A DNA stretch of 62,684 nt. Origin: Prochlorococcus sp. AG-388-F11. GTDB lineage: Bacteria > Cyanobacteriota > Cyanobacteriia > PCC-6307 > Cyanobiaceae. Positions within the stretch are counted from its first letter, which is position 1. Every line of letters starts with the position of its first letter. The notes under the pieces are model-generated. The model was given only the letters and a program-made list of their open reading frames with translations. It did no database searches and was not told where the DNA came from. Below, piece by piece: positions 17,518 through 26,686 of the stretch. The stretch lies in assembly GCA_003279845.1 (NCBI GenBank), contig QCGP01000008.1:1-62684 (forward strand), given 5' to 3'. Made by a program: the position numbers and the translations under genes.

Positions 17518-18579
17518 ATGAGTGAATTTTTACTATTTAATGATATTCAACAGATTGTTGATAATCTTTCAGATGTGGCACAAGATTTTTCTGGTAAAAC
17601 TGTTTTATTAACTGGAGGAAGAGGTTTTCTTGGCAGATATTTTATGGAAATTTTTAATTTGTTAAATGAAAAAATTTTAAAAAAAAATGTTGAAGTAATT
17701 GTTTTAGATAATTTAATTACTTCTGGTAAAGAAGGTGCTGAGATCCCTTTTTTCGAAAATATTGAATTTATTAATCATAATGTTATTGAAAAATTTATAT
17801 CTAGAAAAAAAATAGACTATATTATACATGCGGCAGGTATCGCGAGTCCTTATTATTATCGAGCCTATCCACTTGAGACTTTGGAGGTTGCTATACATGG
17901 AACACAAAATATGCTCGAATTAGCAGAAGCTAATTCTGCTAAATTAACATTCTTTTCATCTTCGGAGATCTATGGAGACCCTGATCCCGACAACGTCCCA
18001 ACCAAAGAAAGTTATCGTGGGAATGTCTCCTGTAATGGTCCAAGAGCATGTTATGACGAGAGTAAAAGAGTTGGGGAAACTTTATGCAATATATATCATA
18101 ATCTCAAAGGAGTTCATACAAATACCATACGTCCTTTTAATGTTTTTGGCCCAGGAATGCAAGAAACAGACTATAGAGTATTACCAAATTTTACCAGCAG
18201 AATAAAGGGTAACATCCCCCTTCAGATTTATGGTACAGGGAAGCAAACAAGAACATTTTGCTATATTACAGATGCTATGGAAGGTTTTTTTCGAGTAATC
18301 TTAAATGGTGTTCCCGGTGAAGCATATAATATTGGTAATCCAAATCCTGAGATTTCAGTCATTGATCTTATTAAAAAAATTGAAATTCTTTTAGGTAAGA
18401 AAATTAAATATAACAAAGTGAACTATCCAGATAGTTATCCTGCTGATGAACCGAATAGAAGATGTCCAGATATTAAGAAAGCTAAAATCCAGATAAAATA
18501 TATACCTAAAATTGATATAGATGAGGGTTTAAGAAGATTTATTCAATGGTCAGATAAAGTATATACAGGCATACAATAA
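17518..18579 (+). CDS. UXS-like NAD-dependent decarboxylase/epimerase (extended SDR)
   Basis: A 353-residue extended SDR with an N-terminal extension of about 28 residues before GGRGFLG (33-39). The active site is CYDESKRVGE (Tyr179, Lys183), preceded by SSSEIYGDP and GNVSCNGPRA. That arrangement is close to the GNVNPIGPRSCYDEGKR block of UDP-glucuronate decarboxylases (UXS). RPFNVFGPGM and RTFCYITDAMEG are also family features. It likely decarboxylates UDP-glucuronate via a 4-keto pentose, or acts on a related keto sugar. UDP-glucose dehydrogenase is encoded 1.1 kb downstream. Gene junctions on both sides are abutting stop/ATG pairs, so this is a tight operon with the C-methyltransferase and the Gfo/Idh oxidoreductase. 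Confidence 0.85.
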   Translation: MSEFLLFNDIQQIVDNLSDVAQDFSGKTVLLTGGRGFLGRYFMEIFNLLNEKILKKNVEVIVLDNLITSGKEGAEIPFFENIEFINHNVIEKFISRKKIDYIIHAAGIASPYYYRAYPLETLEVAIHGTQNMLELAEANSAKLTFFSSSEIYGDPDPDNVPTKESYRGNVSCNGPRACYDESKRVGETLCNIYHNLKGVHTNTIRPFNVFGPGMQETDYRVLPNFTSRIKGNIPLQIYGTGKQTRTFCYITDAMEGFFRVILNGVPGEAYNIGNPNPEISVIDLIKKIEILLGKKIKYNKVNYPDSYPADEPNRRCPDIKKAKIQIKYIPKIDIDEGLRRFIQWSDKVYTGIQ

Positions 18580-19524
18580 ATGTCGAAAGTATTAAACTTA
18601 GGACTTATAGGTGCAGGTAAATGGGGTTCAAACTATATCGAAACAATTAAAAATATTCATGGTATTAATTTAAAAAGTATTGCTTGCAAATCTTTAAAAA
18701 ACAAGAAAAACCTTCTTAAACAATATGAGATGACAGATGATTGGCATAAGCTTACTTTGTCATCAATGCTCGATGGAATAGTAATTGCTTCACCAGCTAG
18801 TACACACTTTGAAATTGCTTCAGAATGTATTAAAAATAGGCTACCAATAATAATAGAAAAACCAATTACTTTAAATTTTAGAGAGGCAAAATTATTAAAA
18901 GACTTAGCTATTAAAAATAGGGTTATTGTAAAGGTTAACCATGTTTATCTTTATCATCCGCTATATAGAGAGTTAAAAAAAAATATATCAAAAAAAGTTA
19001 ATTTAAGATCAATTCATACTATTGCAGGAAATTACGGACCTTTTAGAAAAGATGTTTCGGCCCTTTGGGACTGGGGACCCCATGATTTGTCGATGTGTCT
19101 AGATATTATTAAAGAATATCCTACTAAGGTCGAGGCTGAATTTACTGAGAATTATTCTGAAGGGGGAGTAAGTAAGTCAAATATAAGAGTTATTCTTAGT
19201 TTTAAAGATAATAAGTATGCAGAGATAAATATAGGTAATTTAATGAATACAAAAAAAAGAGTTTTAAAATTATATTTTGATGATTTTTTATATATTTTTG
19301 ATCCCATAAATAATAAAAGTATTCAACTTGAAAGTCTTCAAAAACAAAATTCATATAATCCCATAAAAAATATTAATGCGGACTTTTCAAAAATGCCATT
19401 AGAAATTTTAATTAACGAATTTGCTTATGACATTGTAAATAGTAATTTTAGTATGAGTGACTTGAAAATATCCTTAGAAGTTGTTAATATTCTTGAGAAA
19501 ATTGAAGAAATTTTAAGAAAATAA
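18580..19524 (+). CDS. Gfo/Idh/MocA-family NAD(P)-dependent oxidoreductase
   Basis: A 314-residue oxidoreductase. The Rossmann motif is LGLIGAGKWGSNY (7-19), the family's EKPITL lies at 93-98, and the substrate-domain DWGPHDLSMCLDI (around 163-175) carries the catalytic-type histidine. Members reduce keto-sugars or oxidise sugar hydroxyls, often on nucleotide-linked sugars. Its position immediately after the UXS-like and C-methyltransferase genes (0-nt gap) suggests it reduces the 4-keto group after methylation to finish the branched sugar. The exact substrate is inference. It is the last gene of the 15.1-19.5 kb operon; 156 bases separate it from the UDP-glucose dehydrogenase gene. Confidence 0.85.
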   Translation: MSKVLNLGLIGAGKWGSNYIETIKNIHGINLKSIACKSLKNKKNLLKQYEMTDDWHKLTLSSMLDGIVIASPASTHFEIASECIKNRLPIIIEKPITLNFREAKLLKDLAIKNRVIVKVNHVYLYHPLYRELKKNISKKVNLRSIHTIAGNYGPFRKDVSALWDWGPHDLSMCLDIIKEYPTKVEAEFTENYSEGGVSKSNIRVILSFKDNKYAEINIGNLMNTKKRVLKLYFDDFLYIFDPINNKSIQLESLQKQNSYNPIKNINADFSKMPLEILINEFAYDIVNSNFSMSDLKISLEVVNILEKIEEILRK

Positions 19525-19680
19525 TTTTTTTAAGTAGCTTATATTTAAAACTATTTATTTATTTTTTTAAGTACTTAATTTTTATGAAAAAATCCCTATT
19601 ATTGAATTTTAAAAATTATATTAATATAAGCTTATTTAAAACTCTAAAAACATTCCAATAAATAATTTCCCATAATTTTT

Positions 19681-21096
19681 ATGTTTGATAACAAAATAAA
19701 AAATATTTGTTGTATTGGTGCTGGATATGTTGGAGGTCCAACAATGGCTGTTTTTGCTAATCATTGCCCTTATATAAAAATAACAGTAACTGATATAAAT
19801 GAGTCAAGGATAAATGCATGGAACGATTCTGATACTTCTAATCTACCAATTTATGAACCGGGTTTAGATACCTTGATTTCTTTATACAGAAATAAAAATC
19901 TTTTTTTTACAACCAATATTAAGGAATCTATTTCGAACGCAGATTTGATTTTTTTATCAGTTAATACCCCTACAAAAACAAAAGGGATTGGAGCAGGAAA
20001 AGCTAGTGACTTAAAGTGGATAGAGGCCTCAGCTAGGCAAATAGCTAAATTTTCAAAAGGTCATACTATAGTAGTTGAGAAAAGTACCCTACCTGTAAGA
20101 ACAGCAAAAACAATTGAAAATATACTTTCTGAATCTCAAGAAATAGATAATAACGAAGAAAAAAAAACATTTTCGGTTTTATCTAATCCTGAATTTCTTT
20201 CCGAAGGAAATGCAATAAATGATCTTGAGAAGCCTGATCGAGTTCTGATAGGTGGCGAAGATAAATATGCGATGAATTCTTTAGTTGATTTATATTTGAA
20301 TTGGGTGCCTAAAGAAAAAATAATTCTTACTAATATTTGGAGTTCTGAATTATCAAAGTTAACTGCTAATGCATTTTTAGCTCAGAGAATATCTTCCATA
20401 AATGCAATTTCTGCACTTTGTGAAGCTACAGGAGCAGATATCAAGCAGGTTTCTAAAGCTATTGGAATGGATAGTAGGATTGGCAATAAATTTTTATTCC
20501 CTGGTCCTGGTTTTGGAGGAAGCTGTTTTCAAAAAGATATACTAAACCTAGTTTATTTATGTGAGTATTATAATTTACATGAAGTTGCAGCATATTGGGA
20601 GGAAGTAGTTAATATCAATAATTGGCAGAAAGATAGGATTTTTAAATTAATTGTTTTAAAACTCTTTGGTACAGTATTTGGAAAAAAATTAGCAATTTTT
20701 GGTTTCTCCTTTAAAGCAAATACAAACGATACAAGAAATTCTGCAAGTATTAAAATTTGCAGAAATTTAATTGACGAAGGAGCTATTCTTTCAATTTATG
20801 ATCCAAAAGTTGATAACAATCAAATTGAAAAGGATTTAAATCTTTCTTTAAATGAAACAAGTTCAAGGGAAAAAATGCTTTGGTCTAGAGCTAATTCTAT
20901 ACAAAGTGCAGTTGAAGATTGTCACGCTGTTATTATACTTACAGAGTGGGAAGAGTTTAAAAATATCTCATGGACTAAACTTATAAAAAAGATGAAAAGA
21001 CCTGCATGGATTTTTGATACTCGATCAGTGGTTGATGTTTTAAAAGCAGAACAAGCAGGATTTAATATTTGGCAAATTGGTAATTATACGAGTTAG
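19681..21096 (+). CDS. ugd: UDP-glucose 6-dehydrogenase (eukaryote-like form)
   Basis: A 471-residue UDP-glucose dehydrogenase. It has GAGYVGGPTMAVFA (13-26), NLPIYEPGLD (54-63), VEKSTLPVRTA (132-142), LSNPEFLSEG (167-176) and the catalytic Cys282 in GFGGSCFQKDI. The CPYIKITVTDIN strand, the EGLGELL-like spacing and a length of about 470 match the animal/plant-type enzyme, not the shorter ~440-residue bacterial Ugd. It makes UDP-glucuronate, the shared precursor for the UXS-like enzyme just upstream and the UDP-glucuronate 4-epimerase at 9.7 kb. It has its own 156-base upstream region and so may be transcribed separately. Identification is firm. Confidence 0.93.
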   Translation: MFDNKIKNICCIGAGYVGGPTMAVFANHCPYIKITVTDINESRINAWNDSDTSNLPIYEPGLDTLISLYRNKNLFFTTNIKESISNADLIFLSVNTPTKTKGIGAGKASDLKWIEASARQIAKFSKGHTIVVEKSTLPVRTAKTIENILSESQEIDNNEEKKTFSVLSNPEFLSEGNAINDLEKPDRVLIGGEDKYAMNSLVDLYLNWVPKEKIILTNIWSSELSKLTANAFLAQRISSINAISALCEATGADIKQVSKAIGMDSRIGNKFLFPGPGFGGSCFQKDILNLVYLCEYYNLHEVAAYWEEVVNINNWQKDRIFKLIVLKLFGTVFGKKLAIFGFSFKANTNDTRNSASIKICRNLIDEGAILSIYDPKVDNNQIEKDLNLSLNETSSREKMLWSRANSIQSAVEDCHAVIILTEWEEFKNISWTKLIKKMKRPAWIFDTRSVVDVLKAEQAGFNIWQIGNYTS

Positions 21097-21100
21097 CAAA

Positions 21101-21495
21101 GTGGTTATTGATCAAATTAAATTGATAAAAAAAACTAATAAAAAAAAACTTTATTTATTTTTTATGGATTTTTAAACGTAATTCTAACTAATATAATCTT
21201 ACAGATTTTATTATTCTTTTTACCTACTATTATTGCCACATTAGTAAGTCAAATATTTAATTTATCTTTTGGATTTTATTTTTATGGTAAAAAAGTTTTC
21301 AGAAGCAATAGATTAAATTTCCCAAAATTTATTAAATATCTTATTCTAAATATTTTTTTATGGAACCTAAATTGGATAATGATTAACTATATAAGCTCTT
21401 ATCAAATATCAAAAAATATCTCATCAATGTTAATTATATTTCCACTAGCATTTATTTCATATATATCTCAAAAATTATTAATCTTCAAAAAATAA
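21101..21495 (+). pseudogene. GtrA-like membrane protein, frameshifted in a poly-A tract
   Basis: The 400-base gap after ugd holds a GtrA family gene with no usable start in its main frame. The main frame is open from the stop at 21139-21141 to the TAA at 21493-21495. It encodes about 117 residues with four hydrophobic segments and family features YGFLNVILTN near the start and SFGFYFYGKKVFRS in the middle. The missing N-terminus lies in another frame: GTG 21101 or TTG 21122 leads to a lysine-rich start, LIKKTNKKK. The frames change in the A-run at about 21140-21148. So either the gene is dead by a one-base slip, or it is decoded by slippage. GtrA proteins help translocate polyprenyl-phosphate sugars. 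It converges with the next gene 4 bp away. Confidence 0.68.
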
Positions 21496-21499
21496 ATTC

Positions 21500-23452
21500 T
21501 TAACAGGAATCTTTTTTTATTTTTTGTGTTGAATCAATTGTAAAACATAATGATTTAAACTCATTCTTTGCTGGTTTCTTTGAATCATTTTCTAAAATAA
21601 GACCTTTGTTTATAAAGTATCCATAAACTGGAGGCGCTTTTAAAAAAAGAAATTTTTCATTATTCTCTTTCTCAATTATTGACCAATTTTTTTCGAATTC
21701 AATAGAAGGTATTGCTGATTCTAATCCTAAAATTTTATTCTGCATTTCAAGATAGTCCCTTGTTAATGATGTTCTATTAAAGTTACCAAAATCTAAAAGG
21801 CTTTTTACAGGTAAGTCATACATATTTGAGAGACTCCAAAAAGTGAAAAAATAAATGGTAATTATTCCATATGAATAGATAAATCTTACTAATTTACCCG
21901 TAAAACTGTTAAATGAAAACTTATTAAAGTAGTTTGGATTTGATAAAAATATTATGACTAATGATAATGAGCTTGCTATCGCAGTTCTTGAATAAGGTAT
22001 CGACAAAGTCCATAAAAAAATTAATAATGTAGAAAAAATCAAAAAATATTTTTGATCTTTTTTAAACGAATTTAAATTAAAATATGGCAATAAAGAAAAA
22101 GGTGAAAAAGAAAGAATTGAAACTAATATATATGTTGGTCCAAAATAATCAAGTGGTCTCAAAAGAAAAATAAAAAAGTTTTTCTCATCTATTAATTTTG
22201 TTAAAATGTAGCGAATTGGTTCTAAACCTAGGGATGTGTAAATAAAAGTTGATATTGGTTTAATAACTAAAGGGATATTTTTTAATGCTAAAGTCTCTTT
22301 TATTTCATGATAGTCCATCGTTGAAAAAGCATCAGGGAATATATTTGCAATTATGCTTGGTGGTGATAAATAAAAGAATGGATTTGAATAGTATTTAATA
22401 TTAAAAATACATATTAAAAAAGACGAAAAAATAATAAATAATGAAAAAATTAAATTCTTTGAGTTTGTTATGCAAGAGTATTTTTTTAAATTTATTTTTG
22501 ATAAATTAACTGGGAATTTAAATGCAAAAAAGCAAAATAAAATTAAAGCTGATAGAAAAAACATTAGTGACGATAATCTTATGCTTACACTTAATACCCC
22601 TATTAATAGTGATAAAAATAAAAAGCTTAATTTTAAAAAATTATCCCTAGTAATTAATGATAAATATATAATATAAATTCCAGTAAATTCAAAAAGACAA
22701 ACATACCCATCATGTTTACCTGATATGAAAACACTCCATACGTCAGGTAAAGTAAGGATTAGGCTCACAAGAAGCAAAGATCTATTGAAATTAAAAGGTC
22801 CTAAGCAGGAAGCCATTTCAAGACTACTAAAAACAAACAATATTAAAGCAACAACTCTAGCCGATCTGACTAAAAACCAATTATCGGTTATTTGAATAAA
22901 AAAAGCATCAAAGAAAGAAGCTAGGGAATCAGTTCTGAAACCCTCACCCATTTTATAAAAATCATTAATTGATAGATTATCTAACCTAGAAATTTGTAAT
23001 GAGTCTCCGAAATATTGTCCTATTGCATCAGTATGGGTTGCTGGAAAAATTAAACGAATTACTAAGCATAATATTTGTATAATGATTATAAAAAAAAGGG
23101 AAAAAGCAAAAGGATTTTTATTAATTGAGGGCACTCTAAATTTTTTAAATTTAGAAAATGCAAAAAATAATTCTTTGCAAAATTTCTTTATTTTCGAATA
23201 ACTTAAAATTACTATCAAAAAAGGGAATATCATTAATAATGTATTAAATGAAATACTAAACCCAAACAAATGAAGAATTATGTTTAATAATCCAATTAAC
23301 GAAAAAGCAAAAATGAATCCTAAAGATAACAATAAAAAAAATTTTTGATTTTTAAAATTATTTTTATTAAATTTATAAATTTGATCATTTATGGAACTAC
23401 TTATGGCTATCCAAATAGAACAAAAAATAAAAATTCCAGAAAAAATCGCCAT
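21500..23452 (-). CDS. Polytopic membrane protein, possible GT-C glycosyltransferase
   Basis: A 650-residue protein with about twelve to fourteen membrane segments and a soluble C-terminal tail of about 110 residues. I do not recognise a named family with certainty. The first periplasmic loop contains ATHTDAIGQYFGDS with Asp142, placed where GT-C enzymes carry their catalytic acidic residue. The overall layout (N-terminal hydrophobic bundle, acidic loop, C-terminal globular part) fits a polyprenyl-phosphate-sugar-dependent transferase. It is the last gene of the DprE-type operon and follows another GT-C gene by 281 bases. An arabinofuranosyl- or similar transferase role is a context-based guess. 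Confidence 0.65.
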   Translation of the reverse strand: MAIFSGIFIFCSIWIAISSSINDQIYKFNKNNFKNQKFFLLLSLGFIFAFSLIGLLNIILHLFGFSISFNTLLMIFPFLIVILSYSKIKKFCKELFFAFSKFKKFRVPSINKNPFAFSLFFIIIIQILCLVIRLIFPATHTDAIGQYFGDSLQISRLDNLSINDFYKMGEGFRTDSLASFFDAFFIQITDNWFLVRSARVVALILFVFSSLEMASCLGPFNFNRSLLLVSLILTLPDVWSVFISGKHDGYVCLFEFTGIYIIYLSLITRDNFLKLSFLFLSLLIGVLSVSIRLSSLMFFLSALILFCFFAFKFPVNLSKINLKKYSCITNSKNLIFSLFIIFSSFLICIFNIKYYSNPFFYLSPPSIIANIFPDAFSTMDYHEIKETLALKNIPLVIKPISTFIYTSLGLEPIRYILTKLIDEKNFFIFLLRPLDYFGPTYILVSILSFSPFSLLPYFNLNSFKKDQKYFLIFSTLLIFLWTLSIPYSRTAIASSLSLVIIFLSNPNYFNKFSFNSFTGKLVRFIYSYGIITIYFFTFWSLSNMYDLPVKSLLDFGNFNRTSLTRDYLEMQNKILGLESAIPSIEFEKNWSIIEKENNEKFLFLKAPPVYGYFINKGLILENDSKKPAKNEFKSLCFTIDSTQKIKKDSC

Positions 23453-23733
23453 ATTTTTTCTATTTAATCATTCAAAATATAAACTTTTTAACTCTAACAC
23501 CTTCCTATTTTAATTTTATTAATCTATTAAATTCTTAATCTTTTTCATTTTGTTCTTGAATACTTACAACTCTTTTTGTAATTCTTTAAGAAGAGTATTT
23601 TGGTGATAATTAAATTAATTGTTGCCTTTGATTATAACCAGAATTAAATCCTAGATAATTTACAATTTAAAGTACATTTTTTACATTTATTTATTTAGAT
23701 CTCGTTTTCAGTACTAATAAAAAATTTTTTTTA

Positions 23734-25239
23734 TTATTTAGAAACTGAATTTAATTTATATAGGATAATATTTTTGGATTCATATAATTTATTTTGTTCT
23801 GAATTTAACCAATTAAAAATATCGATATTATTTTTTAATTGTTTGATTGTATTACCATAAGAACTATTTAAAAAGAAAATATACTTTGCCCCTGAATTAA
23901 TTCGTTCTTTTAAATCTGAAATATTTTCTGATTCAAGATTAAATTGCCTACTATAACTATCTGAATAGTAGGGATATACAGCTGTATATGCCATACCTTT
24001 ATGAGAATAAAGTATATATTCTGAAGGAATATCTTTTTTAATAATTACATTTTCAGCAAGAACATTTTTAAATTCATCTAAATTAGAAATTCTTAAATTT
24101 TCGTTGCTACCATAAACATAAATTGCAATTGATGAAATTAGGTTTATTAAAACTAAAGAATATATAAACAAATCTTTATATGGGAAAAATGCCTTAATTT
24201 TTTGTATTCCTAAACCGGTAAAGAACAAAAGGCTAGGTATAAAAATAATTTGATAATAAGGATGTCCCAAATTAATTTCGGGTAATAAAAATAAAAATAA
24301 TAGATTTCCAAAAATCCAATTTAAATGAAATTTAATTAAGGGATCTTTTGATTTGAAATTAATTATCACAGCATAGATGGAAAGTATAAAAGTTATAGGA
24401 TTTAAATGCTGTATTAAGAAATTACTAATGATTTTTAAGTAGAAACTAAAATTAAACCAATATTCAATTAAGTAACCACTAATTAAGACGCTATTCCAAC
24501 TCCATTCACTGCTAGCACTATCAGAATTATTTATAACTGTTCCATAATACATCCATAGTAAAAAAGGTAAAGCACTTATAAAAAAGGGAATAGATTTTCT
24601 GATAATATAATTAAATTTAAATTCTTTTAAGTAATCTAAAAATATAGGAAAAAAGATTACTCCTGCAGGAGGTTTTAAGATTGGTGTTATAGCTAAAAAA
24701 ATAAACATTAATTTTTCATTTATATGATTATATTTAATTTTATTTTTTATAAAAAAATAATATGTTAATAAATAAAAAAACATCATACTAGTCTCTGGCA
24801 TAAAAGCATGTGCCAAATAAAGTATTTTAGGAGAAGAAATAAATAATATAGATATAATAATTGATAAATTACCTTTGAATATTAGTCTTTGAATTTTAAA
24901 AAATAGAATGCCATTGAATATATAAAATAGAAGATTTATTAATCTTCCATTGATTTCAGATATTGGGGAAAATTTATAAGTTAGTGCTGTCAGAAAATGA
25001 ACAAAGGGAAATTCAAAAATAATTTCACCTTTTTGTGGTGCAAAGATTGAAAGTCTTGTTGGAAATATATTGAAATTATCGTAGTAAATATTCTTTGCTA
25101 ATATAGCTGTTTGTGATTGCCTTAGGTTATAACCATCAGTGTATGAATTGGATAAAGTTATTAAAAGAATAGCGATATTTATAAATAAAATAAGATAGAA
25201 CAAACTTTCTTTCGAGATTTTATTCGAAATTTTATTCAT
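23734..25239 (-). CDS. GT39/ArnT-like membrane glycosyltransferase (GT-C)
   Basis: A 501-residue integral membrane protein with about ten to eleven hydrophobic segments. The first loop has TDGYNLRQSQTA (34-45), an Asp followed by the RQxxTA block of dolichyl-phosphate-mannose/ArnT-like (PMT_2) enzymes, and FEFPFVHFL (75-83) is the usual EFP motif. These enzymes take a sugar from a polyprenyl-phosphate donor on the periplasmic face. Its position in the operon with DprE1, DprE2 and UbiA homologues makes polyprenyl-phosphate-linked arabinofuranose, or a relative, the natural candidate donor. That link is inference. It is separated by 154 bases from the FAD oxidoreductase gene. Confidence 0.8.
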   Translation of the reverse strand: MNKISNKISKESLFYLILFINIAILLITLSNSYTDGYNLRQSQTAILAKNIYYDNFNIFPTRLSIFAPQKGEIIFEFPFVHFLTALTYKFSPISEINGRLINLLFYIFNGILFFKIQRLIFKGNLSIIISILFISSPKILYLAHAFMPETSMMFFYLLTYYFFIKNKIKYNHINEKLMFIFLAITPILKPPAGVIFFPIFLDYLKEFKFNYIIRKSIPFFISALPFLLWMYYGTVINNSDSASSEWSWNSVLISGYLIEYWFNFSFYLKIISNFLIQHLNPITFILSIYAVIINFKSKDPLIKFHLNWIFGNLLFLFLLPEINLGHPYYQIIFIPSLLFFTGLGIQKIKAFFPYKDLFIYSLVLINLISSIAIYVYGSNENLRISNLDEFKNVLAENVIIKKDIPSEYILYSHKGMAYTAVYPYYSDSYSRQFNLESENISDLKERINSGAKYIFFLNSSYGNTIKQLKNNIDIFNWLNSEQNKLYESKNIILYKLNSVSK

Positions 25240-25393
25240 CCTTTAAACTGAATAAGCAATCCATTTATACAATAAAATTATAAATTTCATAACCAATTAT
25301 AAATTTCATTGAAATAAAAGGAAATAGATATATCTCTAATACATTTTTTTATTTTCAGTATTTTATAAATTATTTAATTAAGTTTTTATGATA

Positions 25394-26686
25394 TCAATTT
25401 CTAATTGATTCATAGGCTATTTTTTTACCATATTCAATACTTTCACTAATTCCTCTATCTTCAGGATAGTATGCCGTTGTATCAACTATATATATGCCTT
25501 TAAAAGGATTGATTGAGGGTAGATTTTTTAAATGCCCGATTTCACAAATTGGCTGAGCATATTTGTATCTATTACAATATGAATTTATGAGGTCGTTATC
25601 TTGAAGGCTTTTATTAATTTGCTTTAAACAATACCAAGCATCAGAAATAAACTCTTTATTTTCTCGATTATAATCCGGATTTGTTGACGGCATATAAAAA
25701 GGAATATAAACTACATTACCTCTTAATGGTCTTAAATTACTCATCTCAATTACTCCAGGTATCTTAAAACGATCATCATTTATATTTATCCAGAAATTAT
25801 TAGATAATTTTTTTTTAAGATGAAGAATTACACATACACAAGCAATAGACTTACAATTAGAGTATTTATTGTAAATAGGATATTTAACTCCTCCATTTTT
25901 TAAAATGCTTCCTAATAGCGGTAAAGGAATAGTACTTATTATTAGATCATATTTTTTTATTTGATTTGCAAAATTTATTTCACCGCCGCCATTAAGATTT
26001 GGCTTAATAGAAAAAACTTTTGATGAGAGATAAATTTTTCCTCCTAAAGATTCAATTCTATTTGAAATACATTCTATAAACTCATCTGAACCTCCCTTTA
26101 AATATCCCAAATACTCTTTTAGAAAATGTCTTGATTTTCCTAAGCGTCTTATTCTGCTCCATATCCATGCGGCTGATATACTATCTGAATAATTAAAGAA
26201 TTTATAGATAAATAATTTATTCCATAAAATCTGATAACCAGTTTTGCCTATCCATTTTTTTAGCCAACTTCTGGCTGTTAACTTATCTAGATGATTCCAA
26301 TCTTTAATAGTTAAACAGCGTGCTGCATGTAAAAGATATCTTAATCTAGAGATTATTGATATCCTCGGAAATGTTATCACTGCACCAACTGAACCCCACC
26401 TATATAATTTATTCTTAAAAAAGAATCCCATTTTGGTTTCTTTCCAACATAATTTTTCTTTTAGTCCTAATTCAGAAAGAGTTCTTTTAAATGCAAAATC
26501 ACCAGTGCAGTGAAAATGATAGTATCTTTCAATTCTTTGATTTTCGAAATCAAAACATGCTGCCATTCCCCCTAAGCGATCATCGGCTTCAATTAATTCT
26601 GGTTGCAAACCAAGCTTGGCTAATTCAAATGTAGCTGATAAGCCCATAGGCCCACCACCAATTATGGCTATTTTTTTTTTATTCAA
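25394..26686 (-). CDS. FAD-dependent amine-oxidase/UGM-like oxidoreductase
   Basis: A 430-residue flavoprotein. The dinucleotide fold is IAIIGGGPMGLSA (6-18), followed by LIEADDRLGGMAACFD (about 36-51), and the C-terminal FAD segment is GIYIVDTTAYYPEDRGISES. The RYYHFHCTGD stretch and the overall pattern place it with protoporphyrinogen-oxidase/UDP-galactopyranose-mutase-like proteins common in glycan clusters; strict UGM motifs are lacking. It may catalyse a redox or ring-form change on a lipid-linked or nucleotide sugar. The start is TTG at 26686, overlapping the upstream gene's TGA as TTGA, which implies translational coupling with the SDR before it. Confidence 0.8.
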   Translation of the reverse strand: MNKKKIAIIGGGPMGLSATFELAKLGLQPELIEADDRLGGMAACFDFENQRIERYYHFHCTGDFAFKRTLSELGLKEKLCWKETKMGFFFKNKLYRWGSVGAVITFPRISIISRLRYLLHAARCLTIKDWNHLDKLTARSWLKKWIGKTGYQILWNKLFIYKFFNYSDSISAAWIWSRIRRLGKSRHFLKEYLGYLKGGSDEFIECISNRIESLGGKIYLSSKVFSIKPNLNGGGEINFANQIKKYDLIISTIPLPLLGSILKNGGVKYPIYNKYSNCKSIACVCVILHLKKKLSNNFWININDDRFKIPGVIEMSNLRPLRGNVVYIPFYMPSTNPDYNRENKEFISDAWYCLKQINKSLQDNDLINSYCNRYKYAQPICEIGHLKNLPSINPFKGIYIVDTTAYYPEDRGISESIEYGKKIAYESIRN

